DNA of 29,142 nucleotides, taken from the NCBI GenBank assembly GCA_910585445.1, contig CAJUEK010000029.1:1-29142 (forward strand), written 5' to 3'. A model generated the notes under the pieces. The model saw only the letters and a program-made list of their open reading frames with translations, was not told the origin of the DNA and made no database searches. The DNA is from an uncultured Bacteroidales bacterium (GTDB lineage: Bacteria; Bacteroidota; Bacteroidia; Bacteroidales; UBA932). The first letter of the stretch is position 1, and each line of letters opens with the position of its first letter. A program made the position numbers and the translations under genes. Below, in pieces: positions 15,426 through 22,682 of the stretch.

Positions 15426-15956
15426 TTATTTTTTCAGTTCAATGAGGATTACATTTTTGTCCTTGTTGCCAGTCCATTTTGCGGCTTCCTTACTGCCGGC
15501 ACGTAAAACGGTCATAGAAGCAATTTTCTCAGGCTTGATCTTTCCCATTTTTTCCTCTGAAGATTTCTTGCCGTCAATGTACACTTCAACTCCGTTCGCG
15601 CCCGGTATCACACTGACATTTGAGACAGAATCCGCGTCACTGCCGAGAATTGTCACTTTTGATACCTCACCGCTTAATTGGCCACTAAGGGTCGCCGTGT
15701 GCATTGCACATGCCCCGGACTGCTTCTCGTCAGTCCTGATCATGTGTATTTTGGTAACAGAAGATGTTCCTTTACCGGTACTTGTTGCAGTCATAATCTT
15801 GTAGTCACTGACAGTCTTGCCACAGAGCTGGCTTCCGTCAAAATTCGTGACTTTCTCTCCGTTTATCATATAAACGTTCACTGTGTCCGCCTGGCTTGTC
15901 ATGGCAGACGCGCCGAGTGCAAGTGCGCATACCGCGCTCAAAATTGATGTTAGCAT
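15426..15956 (-). CDS. Exported protein with C-terminal TonB-plug-like segment
   Basis: 176 residues. Signal peptide at 1-23 (MLTSILSAVCALALGASAMTS, cleavage near SQA-DT). The middle contains a threonine/serine-rich beta region. The C-terminal 55 residues (VEVYIDGKKSSEEKMGKI, then PEKIASMTVLRAGSKEAAKW and a final strand KNVILIELKK) look like the small plug-type module of Bacteroidota TonB-linked receptors and M56 proteins, where the usual form is YIDGK ... IESMTVLKG ... GVILITTK. It lies 40 bp after the anti-sigma gene in the same operon, so it may be a target or a signal protein of this sigma pair; that is inference. Confidence 0.65.
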   Translation of the reverse strand: MLTSILSAVCALALGASAMTSQADTVNVYMINGEKVTNFDGSQLCGKTVSDYKIMTATSTGKGTSSVTKIHMIRTDEKQSGACAMHTATLSGQLSGEVSKVTILGSDADSVSNVSVIPGANGVEVYIDGKKSSEEKMGKIKPEKIASMTVLRAGSKEAAKWTGNKDKNVILIELKK

Positions 15957-15996
15957 AATACTTATGTTTAAAAGTTATTACTATAAATCCAGTGCA

Positions 15997-16503
15997 TTAA
16001 TCATTCATCGCCGTAATGGAAACCGCGGAAGTCCCGCCATCCTTGCTCATCATATATGAGCACTTGCTGCCGTCAGTCATTAATGCCGTGATAATGACAT
16101 TGTTCCCTTTCGGGCGGGCAGTCACGCTCTCCACATTTTCCATATCGAGAAACATGATACGCTCTATCCCCTGCGCTATCTCCAGCCCGTTGAAATCACA
16201 TGTTTGGCGATGCGGGAAGAACAATGCCAGCCCGACTGCCACTGCCACACATGCTGCAAATCCGGATGCCCATCTTACAGCTCTCATACGCCTTTTGCGA
16301 GAAGCAATAATGTAATCAAACTCCCTTCCAGCCGCATCATAGCCTGTCTCCGGATATTCCGCAAAAATAAGCCGTGCAACTTGCTCCTCTTCCGGACCGG
16401 CATCGTGCGTGGCAAACCACTCGGCAAGTATAAGCTCCTGCTCTACATCGGTTTCGGCATTGAGATACTTCTCTATCAATGATTTTCTGAGTTCCTTATT
16501 CAT
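15997..16503 (-). CDS. Probable membrane anti-sigma factor
   Basis: 168 residues from the ATG at 16503, whose ATGAATAA overlaps the sigma stop by 8 bases; an ATG 21 bases upstream is less likely. The cytoplasmic N-terminus (LRKSLIEKYLNAETDVEQEL, then ILAEWFATHDAGPEEEQ) has the short helical look of Bacteroidales anti-sigma proteins. A single membrane helix follows at about 79-97 (ASGFAACVAVAVGLALFF). The periplasmic part (about 100-168) is beta-rich and lacks a clear FecR domain. Assignment rests mainly on gene order and topology: directly after an ECF sigma gene, one membrane span. It would hold the sigma inactive until an envelope signal arrives. Confidence 0.7.
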   Translation of the reverse strand: MNKELRKSLIEKYLNAETDVEQELILAEWFATHDAGPEEEQVARLIFAEYPETGYDAAGREFDYIIASRKRRMRAVRWASGFAACVAVAVGLALFFPHRQTCDFNGLEIAQGIERIMFLDMENVESVTARPKGNNVIITALMTDGSKCSYMMSKDGGTSAVSITAMND

Positions 16504-17017
16504 ATTTCGTCCGTTTACAATCACTCTCCATTAAACTTTCCCTCATTATTTTTCTCGCCTGCGAGATGGCCGCCTTTATGCTTGATTTCGGATGACCTGT
16601 AGCAGCCGCAATTTCGTCAAGGGACATCATCCGCTCGTTTCTCATAATGAAATACTGTCTTTGAGTATCGCTGAGCTGTCCCAAGAGCATCTTCCTGACA
16701 TTAAGAGTCTCCTGCAAATCTACCCGTTCGCTCGCCGGGACTCCCCCGGAGAACTCCTTCCCATCAATAGGAGCCGTAAGTATTTTCCGTTTCCGATAAT
16801 GCCTCACGCACACTGTCTTGGTGATTTTCATGGCAAGCGCCTCGACATTCCGCACAGGATAACCGCTATCGTAAAGCGTCCAAAGCTCTGTCAACGCCTC
16901 CTGTACAATATCCTCCGCATCCTCAGCAGCACCCGACACTTTCATAAAATATCTCGCCGTATTCAGCAGCTTCCCCCGCATCCCGGAAACCGTATGTTCA
17001 AATTCTGTTCTTGTCAT
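16496..17017 (-). CDS. ECF-type RNA polymerase sigma factor
   Basis: 173 residues from the ATG at 17017, the length expected for the family; the frame is open upstream, but those residues would cover the promoter element at 17027-17075. Region 2 is at about 30-50 (DAEDIVQEALTELW), followed by VEALAMKITKTVCVRHYRKRK. Region 4 is at about 108-160: LSDTQRQYFIMRNERMMSLD, then the helix-turn-helix EIAAATGHPKSSIKAAISQA and RKIMRE. No fused C-terminal domain. The next gene is its likely anti-sigma, translationally coupled through ATGAATAA. Confidence 0.88.
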   Translation of the reverse strand: MTRTEFEHTVSGMRGKLLNTARYFMKVSGAAEDAEDIVQEALTELWTLYDSGYPVRNVEALAMKITKTVCVRHYRKRKILTAPIDGKEFSGGVPASERVDLQETLNVRKMLLGQLSDTQRQYFIMRNERMMSLDEIAAATGHPKSSIKAAISQARKIMRESLMESDCKRTKYE

Positions 17018-17026
17018 TTTATCGCT

Positions 17027-17075
17027 TTCTACCCTATAAGTAGCAAAAACATCCCGAAAGTTAAAAATGTTTTTG
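17027..17075 (-). promoter_or_regulatory. Probable control element of the ECF sigma operon
   Basis: On the minus strand: AACTTTCGGGATGTTTTTGC followed by TACTTATAGGGTAGAAAG, ending 8 bases before the ATG at 17017. From memory, very similar sequences precede many Bacteroidales ECF sigma genes, where they may be autoregulated promoters; the assignment rests on that recollection. Confidence 0.4.
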
Positions 17076-17181
17076 GAGTTTTTCATACACCAAACTCCCC
17101 ATGCGGCTGCCCCTACCGATGAGTTTCGGTAGTTTGCATATAAATGTCCTGCCTGACGGGCTGTCAACAAGACCAAAGAAT

Positions 17182-17771
17182 TTAAATCTGATGCGTGTAT
17201 TTACAATGCGGATAGTTAGAACAGCCGTAGAACCTCCCATATTTGCCTTGCCTGAGGACAAGGTCATGTCCGCATCTCGGACATTTGCCGGAAACAACAG
17301 CATCATGTTTCTGCTCCTGGATGGTGCGTATATTCTGGATATGACGCTTTTTTGTTTTCCTTGGATTCTTCTATTTGGACAGAGAGGAGTTTGGCATATA
17401 TATCATTTACCTTTTCACTGGAAATGCGGTATTCTTTGAATTGCGTTATAAAACGGACGAGCCGATTCCAATAAATCACATTATTGTTCCTAAAAGACAC
17501 GCGCAGATAAGCTCTATTTAAAAAGGCAACTATAGGTATTCTTTGTCTCTACCACGAATACACCGTATATTGAAACAACAATGTGATCAATCTGCGTGGT
17601 ACCTTTAGGAGTCGCAAGCATTATATCATTGAGCACTTTGTATTTGTCCTTAGGAAGACGGGATAATTTCCTTGAAACAGTTTTCTCTCCTGCTTTCCCT
17701 TTCGATGGCCTAAGAAAGAAGCACAACAGGAAAAGGATAATCAGAATCAGCATGATGACCACAGCTTTCAT
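17182..17771 (-). pseudogene. Broken NERD-domain protein with C-terminal zinc finger
   Basis: The ATG at 17771 opens a membrane segment (MKAVVIMLILIILFLLCFFL) and a NERD domain start with the nuclease-type residues IDHIVVS (Asp62), then ETKN (Glu75, Lys77), after which the frame runs into a stop at 17514. From about 17539 a second frame carries the later part of the domain, IPIVAFLNRAYLRVSF and then YWNRLVRFITQFKEYRIS up to KENKK. Compared with the family, about 50 residues between ETKN and IPIVAF are missing. At an A6 tract (minus strand, 17353-17348) a third frame takes over: RHIQNIRTIQEQKHD then a topoisomerase-type zinc finger (CPRC ... YGCSNYPHC) and a TAA at 17184-17182. So one internal deletion with frame change and one extra base in the A-run break the gene. 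NERD proteins are linked with nucleic-acid processing or defence. Confidence 0.8.
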
Positions 17772-17786
17772 AAGTTATTGAACGTA

Positions 17787-18104
17787 TTATTTCGAGCGTA
17801 ATGTTCTGGGAAAATAGGCAATGGCACTTCCGCTGCCGAAGGTATTATGAGGAATCATTTTATTTAGGTACGGAGAATCTGGTACTTCTTCTCCTTCAAA
17901 AGCCCATCTTGTCTTCCTAAACATTGTACCGTCTTCGGCAAAGTCAAACGGAAGCCAATTAATCGGACGATATACAGCTCTGACTATGCTTTTGTAAACC
18001 CCTAATACATAGTCCGCCTTTTTCGCTCTTTCTATATTGACATGCCAATACTTTCTTGTTCGCTCGTATATATTTTCCCTTTCATCTCTCTTTGAGATTT
18101 TTCC
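17787..18104 (-). pseudogene. N-terminally truncated open frame, restriction-associated domain remnant
   Basis: A minus-strand frame of about 105 codons between stops, with no ATG until its middle. It reads IYERTRKYWHVNIERAKKAD, then YVLGVYKSIVRAVYRPINWL, RWAFEGEEVPDSPYL and ends FGSGSAIAYFPRTLRSK. The TRKYW-HVN ... ADYVLGVY ... RWAFEGEEVP series recalls a small uncharacterised domain that I remember from proteins near restriction systems, usually starting about 25 residues earlier. The missing start and the stop at 18107-18105 point to a decayed gene. It lies just downstream of the Mrr-like gene on the same strand. Confidence 0.55.
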
Positions 18105-18130
18105 TTATAATAGCTATCGTATGTTTTAAA

Positions 18131-19018
18131 TCATTCACTGCTCCCCACAAAAGCAATGTGTTTCAGTGGAAGCATGTTTTTGTTATCATCTGTCATCTTG
18201 CTGTAGTTATCTTGCCACATCTGGATAAACTCTTCGCCATCAATCAGTTTTATATATGTCTTGCTGGTCAATGCCTCTGTACGGGCTTGCTGTGAATAAG
18301 TGCCTGAAGTGACGAACAAAGCAATGTCGCCATCGCGCAAGATGCCAAGCAGGCTGCGTATATCTTTTGCCGGGATGCAATCGTCGGGCCTGTGCTTCAC
18401 CTGCACTTTTATACGCGGAGTCTTTGCGCCAAGAGCATCAATATAAGCTATCACGTCCACACCGCCATCGCGCCCTTTCGGTGCGATAAAAGGAGTGTAG
18501 TACCCCATAGCACGGAGCAAGGCCGCAACCATATCCTGAAATTCGTATGGATTCTTCGCTTTAATATATTTGCGGATTCCATCGTTAGCTTGTTCTTCAA
18601 GTCGCTCGATATTTACAATTGTTGCTTTCTCTGGAGTTTCTTCTTCCACTGCATCATCTGCATCCAAATCTTTTTCTTGCCGCCATTTGCGGTATGCGGC
18701 ATTTGCTTTGCGAAGAATTTGATCTGCACCAAGTTTAATGGCTTCTTCTCCCTCAGGAGTAAGATACCATGAACCTTGTTTCTTCAAAATATACCCAGCC
18801 TTATTGTAATCAATAGAATAGAACTGCGTTACCGACCACCATCTTATATTTTGCAACTTACCGGCACGTTCTTCTTCCCAGTCGGTAAAGTCAACTCTCT
18901 TCCGAATAATATCGTTTATCTCTTTAGTGGCAACTTCGCCACAATTTTCTTTCATATATAACATCACTGCGAACAAGCATTTTGCCGCACATGCTGCGGA
19001 TGGAGATAGAGGTTTCAT
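18131..19018 (-). CDS. Mrr-like restriction endonuclease
   Basis: 295 residues, about full length for the Mrr family. The N-terminal part (about 1-100) has a winged-helix look with DWEEERAGKLQNIRWWSVTQ and GSWYLTPEGEEAI, as in Mrr N-terminal domains. A charged linker (about 110-140) precedes the PD-(D/E)xK nuclease domain (about 152-270): Glu159 in YEFQDMVAALL, then GRDGGVDV with Asp188, IKVQVKHR with Gln206 and Lys208, and IALFVTSGTYS. These are the residues of active Mrr nucleases, which cut methylated foreign DNA. No methylase is in the window, consistent with a type IV role. It is likely the surviving member of a decaying defence patch. Confidence 0.85.
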   Translation of the reverse strand: MKPLSPSAACAAKCLFAVMLYMKENCGEVATKEINDIIRKRVDFTDWEEERAGKLQNIRWWSVTQFYSIDYNKAGYILKKQGSWYLTPEGEEAIKLGADQILRKANAAYRKWRQEKDLDADDAVEEETPEKATIVNIERLEEQANDGIRKYIKAKNPYEFQDMVAALLRAMGYYTPFIAPKGRDGGVDVIAYIDALGAKTPRIKVQVKHRPDDCIPAKDIRSLLGILRDGDIALFVTSGTYSQQARTEALTSKTYIKLIDGEEFIQMWQDNYSKMTDDNKNMLPLKHIAFVGSSE

Positions 19019-19040
19019 AAATTCAGTAATTGTTCATTGC

Positions 19041-19048
19041 CAAATGTA
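19041..19048 (-). promoter_or_regulatory. -7 box of the Mrr-like gene
   Basis: TACATTTG on the minus strand, 22 bases before the ATG at 19018. A TTTG is not found at the usual distance, so only the -7 box is supported. Confidence 0.4.
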
Positions 19049-19178
19049 CGAAATTTCCAATCTTTCTTAAACATTATTGCAAAAAAGACATAATACAATT
19101 CCCATCCATCATGTTCATGCTGTTTGGCTTCAATGTCGGCTCAAACTTCCGGTCAATGAAAAACGAATCTTTTGATAC

Positions 19179-19201
19179 CAAGCTTGCTTGAAATGCCGAA
19201 G
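19179..19201 (-). repeat. Partial third relative of the palindromic repeat
   Basis: On the minus strand CTTCGGCA, three bases, then CAAGC-AA-GCTTG: the same opening and core hairpin as the copies at 2054-2190, but without the outer stem and the TATATTTG end. It lies in the 235-bp gap between the Mrr-like and aspartyl protease genes. Confidence 0.5.
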
Positions 19202-19254
19202 CAAGAGCGATTGAAACAAAGTTTAAAGAAAAGAAGAAAACGTCTCAAGCAAGA

Positions 19255-20199
19255 CTAATTCTTCTTCAGATACATTTTCCCAGCTGCCAGGTCAAGGATA
19301 ATGTCGAATTGGGACCATATTTCGTTTCCGACATTTGCTGCATATCTGGAGGTGGCAAATGAGCCGTTCTGGTCTGTGCTGTATTGTGCTGATTCAAGGT
19401 CAATTGGAATGCCGTTTATGTCTGCGCTTTCAACGGGGATGGTATAGCCGGCTGATTTGCCGCCCAGTCCTCCTGTTTCGAATTGTTCCTTCACTTCGAT
19501 ATTTTCCAAAGAATGGGCGGATGCGGCAGGGCTTGTGAAAGTGATGCCGGAACCGGAGCCTATGTCCATGAGCGCATCTCCGGAAATTATGGTCTGAGGA
19601 TTTACTTTTACCTTGAGCGGAACGAGAATCTGTCTGGATTGGAATTTGACTGGTACACAATGCCAGCCCTGCGTCATGTGCGGTTCAAGTTTGTCGTACA
19701 GGCTGAATTTTCCGTTTTTGTAGTCTATTGATATTATCTTTCCGAAAATGGCTTTCATTCCGAAAATGCCGTCCGCCTGTTCACCAAGTAATGGTTTCAG
19801 GTTTATAAGCGGAGTATATTCAGGCTTGTACACATTTCCGCCGAGGGAGACGAGAATTTCGCCGAGGATTATTTTTGTCTTTCCCGGTCCATCTGTTCCT
19901 ATACCCTCAATCACAGCATTGCCGATTCTTTTGAAAGACAGTCCATTATCGGCCACGAATGCGCTGTCAAGATAAATCAGTTCGGCTCCTGTATCAAAGA
20001 CAAGTTTTGCTGGTTTGCCATTGACTTCCGTTTCAAGATAAATGTGATTTCCGATGTATTCAAAGTCATGCTCTTGACCATATGCGGAGACAGAGAATAT
20101 CAGGCAAAGGCATAAGGCAAACAGAATTGTGGCAAGCTTTTGGCCCTTCGGCAAATTTGATGCTGCAATAGAAATGCAGTCCGGAACATTTATATTCAT
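19255..20199 (-). CDS. Exported retropepsin-like aspartyl protease
   Basis: 314 residues. A long N-terminal region precedes a hydrophobic signal segment (about 22-41, LATILFALCLCLIFSVSAYG). Two aspartyl-protease half-domains follow: the first has VFDTGAE (catalytic Asp69) and DGIFGM at about 143-148; the second has MDIGSGSGITF (Asp212 in D-x-G), which lacks the usual Thr or Ser after Asp, so activity is likely but not certain. Bacteroidota encode many such clan AA proteins of unknown role in the periplasm or on the surface. An ATG further inside would shorten the N-region, but the first ATG is kept. No operon partner. Confidence 0.75.
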   Translation of the reverse strand: MNINVPDCISIAASNLPKGQKLATILFALCLCLIFSVSAYGQEHDFEYIGNHIYLETEVNGKPAKLVFDTGAELIYLDSAFVADNGLSFKRIGNAVIEGIGTDGPGKTKIILGEILVSLGGNVYKPEYTPLINLKPLLGEQADGIFGMKAIFGKIISIDYKNGKFSLYDKLEPHMTQGWHCVPVKFQSRQILVPLKVKVNPQTIISGDALMDIGSGSGITFTSPAASAHSLENIEVKEQFETGGLGGKSAGYTIPVESADINGIPIDLESAQYSTDQNGSFATSRYAANVGNEIWSQFDIILDLAAGKMYLKKN

Positions 20200-20668
20200 T
20201 TTATTGTAGAATTAAGGCTGTACAAAACTATGAATAAAAATTGAAAACCCATACGACACAGCTCTCGAAGATATAATAGTTTGACGTCAGGACAACCGTA
20301 CGCCCGTAATTGCGCATATTGCTAAATCACAAGGCTTTATGTTTTTGCTTTATTGTTCAGTTATGGGCGGGGACGCAGCTTTTTCATTGCGGGAGTCCTG
20401 ATATATGGCTGTGACATTGATATGACTTGCCATGCTGCATGCTTGCGTTGATTCTTCAGTATGTTCCAGATAATGTACGATTTTACACACCCATAAAACT
20501 CTAATCAATTAATATATAAATCATTAGAACTTTCTATCCTGACAAATTATTGTTCAATAACCGGCAAATCCATTTCAGGACAAGCCAAAATGGAAAGGGC
20601 AAGCATAAGAATTTGCAAAAAGGTGCGTATCTTTGCGGGCCGTGCCAAAATGCAGGGGAAATTGGAAT
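20200..20668. other. Gene-free region upstream of queD
   Basis: No frame with convincing coding character on either strand. No preQ1-type riboswitch pattern is seen in front of queD. The only motif is the -7 box at 20628-20635. The rest is mixed AT-rich sequence with no palindromes or repeats that I can support. Confidence 0.5.
20628..20635 (+). promoter_or_regulatory. -7 box of the queDE operon
   Basis: TATCTTTG, 33 bases before the queD ATG. The nearest TTTG (20612-20615) is only 12 bases upstream, too close for the standard spacing, so the -33 element is unclear. Confidence 0.45.
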
Positions 20669-21286
20669 ATGAGAATAAGGAAATTGTTCAAATTTGAAGC
20701 AGCACATATAGTCAGAAACTGCAGCAGTGTCAGGTGCAGGCAGAATATCCATGGACATTCATTCAAGGTGGAGCTGGTCCTTAAGTCCGGCACGCTTGAC
20801 AATGCGGGAATGGTCATGGACTTCGGGCTGCTGAAAGGAAGAGTCAGCGCTTTTTTCGACACATTCGACCACTCATATATAATCTGGTCAGAAGACAAGT
20901 CCGGGCTGGTCAGCTTCATATGCAACGAGAATGAGCGTTGGGTAAGCCTGCCGTTCTCCCCTTCTGCAGAGAATCTCGCAATCTTCTTCCATGTCATTGT
21001 GCAGGGAATACTCAACAACACAGCCCCTGTCAACGGACAAAGCGGAGTCAAAGTGCATTCCGTAAGAGTTCACGAGACCGAAACAGGATGGGCAGAAACA
21101 GAGCAGGATGACATGCCGCTTTTTGAAGAAATGGCATCCATGGCCCTCAATTGCACATTCTCTCCTGAAATCATGACAGAAAACAAGGAATGGAAAGAAA
21201 CATGGGAATGCCTCACAAACAATCCTATGAGCCTTACCTCCCCACAGGAAAACAGGACACTCAGTCCGGAAACCATCACAAGATAA
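20669..21286 (+). CDS. queD: 6-carboxytetrahydropterin synthase (QueD/PTPS family)
   Basis: 205 residues from the ATG at 20669, giving MRIRKLFKFEAAHIV, the usual start; an upstream ATG at 20633 adds 12 residues and overlaps the -7 box. QueD converts dihydroneopterin triphosphate to 6-carboxytetrahydropterin in queuosine/7-deazaguanine synthesis. Zinc ligands His13 (EAAH), His29 and His31 (HGHSF), Cys23 as probable catalytic cysteine, FDHS (Asp67, His68) and VRVHET (Glu136) are present. The protein is longer than the typical 120 residues: an insertion at about 75-100 and a tail at about 160-205 that I cannot match. It overlaps queE by one base (TAATG), so the pair is coupled. Confidence 0.88.
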   Translation: MRIRKLFKFEAAHIVRNCSSVRCRQNIHGHSFKVELVLKSGTLDNAGMVMDFGLLKGRVSAFFDTFDHSYIIWSEDKSGLVSFICNENERWVSLPFSPSAENLAIFFHVIVQGILNNTAPVNGQSGVKVHSVRVHETETGWAETEQDDMPLFEEMASMALNCTFSPEIMTENKEWKETWECLTNNPMSLTSPQENRTLSPETITR

Positions 21287-22071
21287 TGGCAGAATACATA
21301 ATCAGTCCGGACTCCGCAAAGGACAGCGCCCTGGCGGAAGACACAGTAAAAGACAGAGCCTCACTTTCTGTCTGCGAGCTGTTCGTGGATGCAGTCCAGG
21401 GAGAAGGAGCCTATTCGGGCTGCCCGGCAATCTTCCTCAGACTATCAGGCTGCCATCTCAAATGCAGCTGGTGCGACACTGCTGACGTATGGAACAAGGT
21501 CACCAGAATTCCTGTCAGCAGGCTTCTCGGCATGTTCAAGGATAACGGCCTGATTCAGCGGCTTGAAAACGGCCACCATCTCGTGGTGACAGGCGGCTCT
21601 CCCCTGCTCCAGCAGGATGCCCTTACCGAATTTCTCATGGGCCTTCACGATGTATGCGCACACAAGCCGTTCATAGAAATTGAAAACGAATGCTGCATTG
21701 CAGTAAGCGGGAAAAACGATGCATTATGGGAACTTGTGGGATGCTGGAACAACTCCCCGAAGCTTGAACATTCAGGTATCCCGAAAGAAAGGAGATACAG
21801 GCCCCAAGCAATAGAGCAGATGAAGCAGGCACGGGAAGCATGGTTCAAATTTGTAGTCAACGGAGAAGAGGACTGGCCGGAAATATGCGCAGACTTCATT
21901 GACACCGGCCTTATAACCGCTTCACAAATCATCCTGATGCCTCAAGGGCAGACCAGGGAAGAACTGAGTCCGGAGAAAAAGGAAAGAATACTTGACATGG
22001 CCGTAAGGCACAATGCAAGGTACGGCGGAAGGCTTCATATTGATGTATATGACAACCGCAAGGGCGTCTGA
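21286..22071 (+). CDS. queE: 7-carboxy-7-deazaguanine synthase (radical SAM)
   Basis: 261 residues from the ATG at 21286, which overlaps the queD stop by one base; an ATG at 21190 would extend back into queD and is not needed. QueE is a radical SAM enzyme that turns the QueD product into 7-carboxy-7-deazaguanine. The SAM iron-sulphur motif is CHLKCSWC (Cys56, Cys60, Cys63), preceded by QGEGAYSG (about 38-45), the family's short N-terminal motif, and followed by TGGSPLLQ (about 102-109), in which Ser replaces the Glu of the common TGGEP. QueE often occurs in this QueD-QueE order; other queuosine genes are not in the window. Confidence 0.9.
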   Translation: MAEYIISPDSAKDSALAEDTVKDRASLSVCELFVDAVQGEGAYSGCPAIFLRLSGCHLKCSWCDTADVWNKVTRIPVSRLLGMFKDNGLIQRLENGHHLVVTGGSPLLQQDALTEFLMGLHDVCAHKPFIEIENECCIAVSGKNDALWELVGCWNNSPKLEHSGIPKERRYRPQAIEQMKQAREAWFKFVVNGEEDWPEICADFIDTGLITASQIILMPQGQTREELSPEKKERILDMAVRHNARYGGRLHIDVYDNRKGV

Positions 22072-22116
22072 ACTTGCCAGCCGCAGCAATACAAAAGAAG
22101 AATAACCATAATAATG

Positions 22117-22153
22117 AAAGGGGCCGACCGTAATGCACGTCAAGCCCCTTTTT
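22117..22153 (+). terminator. Terminator of queDE, possibly bidirectional
   Basis: AAAGGGGC (22117-22124) pairs with GCCCCTTT (22144-22151), with an inner GAC/GTC pairing, followed by a T-run to 22153. On the minus strand the hairpin is followed by TTTCATTATTAT, so it may also serve bactofilin, which ends at 22231. Confidence 0.7.
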
Positions 22154-22230
22154 CTTGTTTGAAAGCAGGAACAATACCATCCCGCATTCGTATCCGTTTT
22201 CCGAAGGGCAAATCACCCTTTCATGGAAAA

Positions 22231-22662
22231 CTAATTTACAGCAGCCTTTCCGGAAGCAGAATGCTGAGCCTTGTCTTTCAGCACTTTCTGTCCTTCTCCT
22301 GCCATGGAATCGAACTCAGCCTCGGAAATCATCCTGCAGCTACCGTTAAATGTTGACCCCAGCTCCACAGCAAGCTTTCTTATGTTGAGGCTGGCGTTTA
22401 CAGTACATCCTTCCTTCAGCACGAGAGTGTCCTTCACATACACATTCCCGTCCATCTTGCCCCAGAACTCTGCATTATAACAGATGACGTCACCATTTAT
22501 AGAGGCACTCTCACCAATGGTCACCTTACCTTTGACAACCATTTTGCCTTCGAAAGCGCCGTCAATCCTCATGTCATTCGGAGATATGATTTCTCCCTTG
22601 ATGACAGTTCCCTCGGATATCTTGCTGACCTTATTCTCGTCAGCCACTTCAAATCTGCCCAT
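22231..22662 (-). CDS. Bactofilin (polymer-forming cytoskeletal protein)
   Basis: 143 residues. The bactofilin beta-helix core spans about 14-110: ISEGTVIKGEIISPNDMRID then GAFEGKMVVKGKVTIGESAS, INGDVICYNAEFWGKM, and DGNVYVKDTLVLKEGCTVNA, with the regular spacing of Gly and hydrophobic residues that forms the helix. Short polar tails flank it; the N-tail (MGRFEVADENKVSK) has no membrane anchor. Bactofilins polymerise at the membrane and help localise envelope enzymes. It lies 20 bp after secA on the same strand and is probably read through from it. Confidence 0.88.
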   Translation of the reverse strand: MGRFEVADENKVSKISEGTVIKGEIISPNDMRIDGAFEGKMVVKGKVTIGESASINGDVICYNAEFWGKMDGNVYVKDTLVLKEGCTVNASLNIRKLAVELGSTFNGSCRMISEAEFDSMAGEGQKVLKDKAQHSASGKAAVN

Positions 22663-22682
22663 AAATATTGTCTTATAATGTT

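Noticed and set aside
17061..17306. Minus-strand frame read as a separate small gene
   Set aside because: In a different frame the same DNA encodes the CPRC ... YGCSNYPHC zinc finger of the broken NERD gene, so this frame is a shadow.
20200..20668. preQ1 riboswitch in front of queD
   Set aside because: No sequence resembling the preQ1 aptamer consensus was found in the leader.
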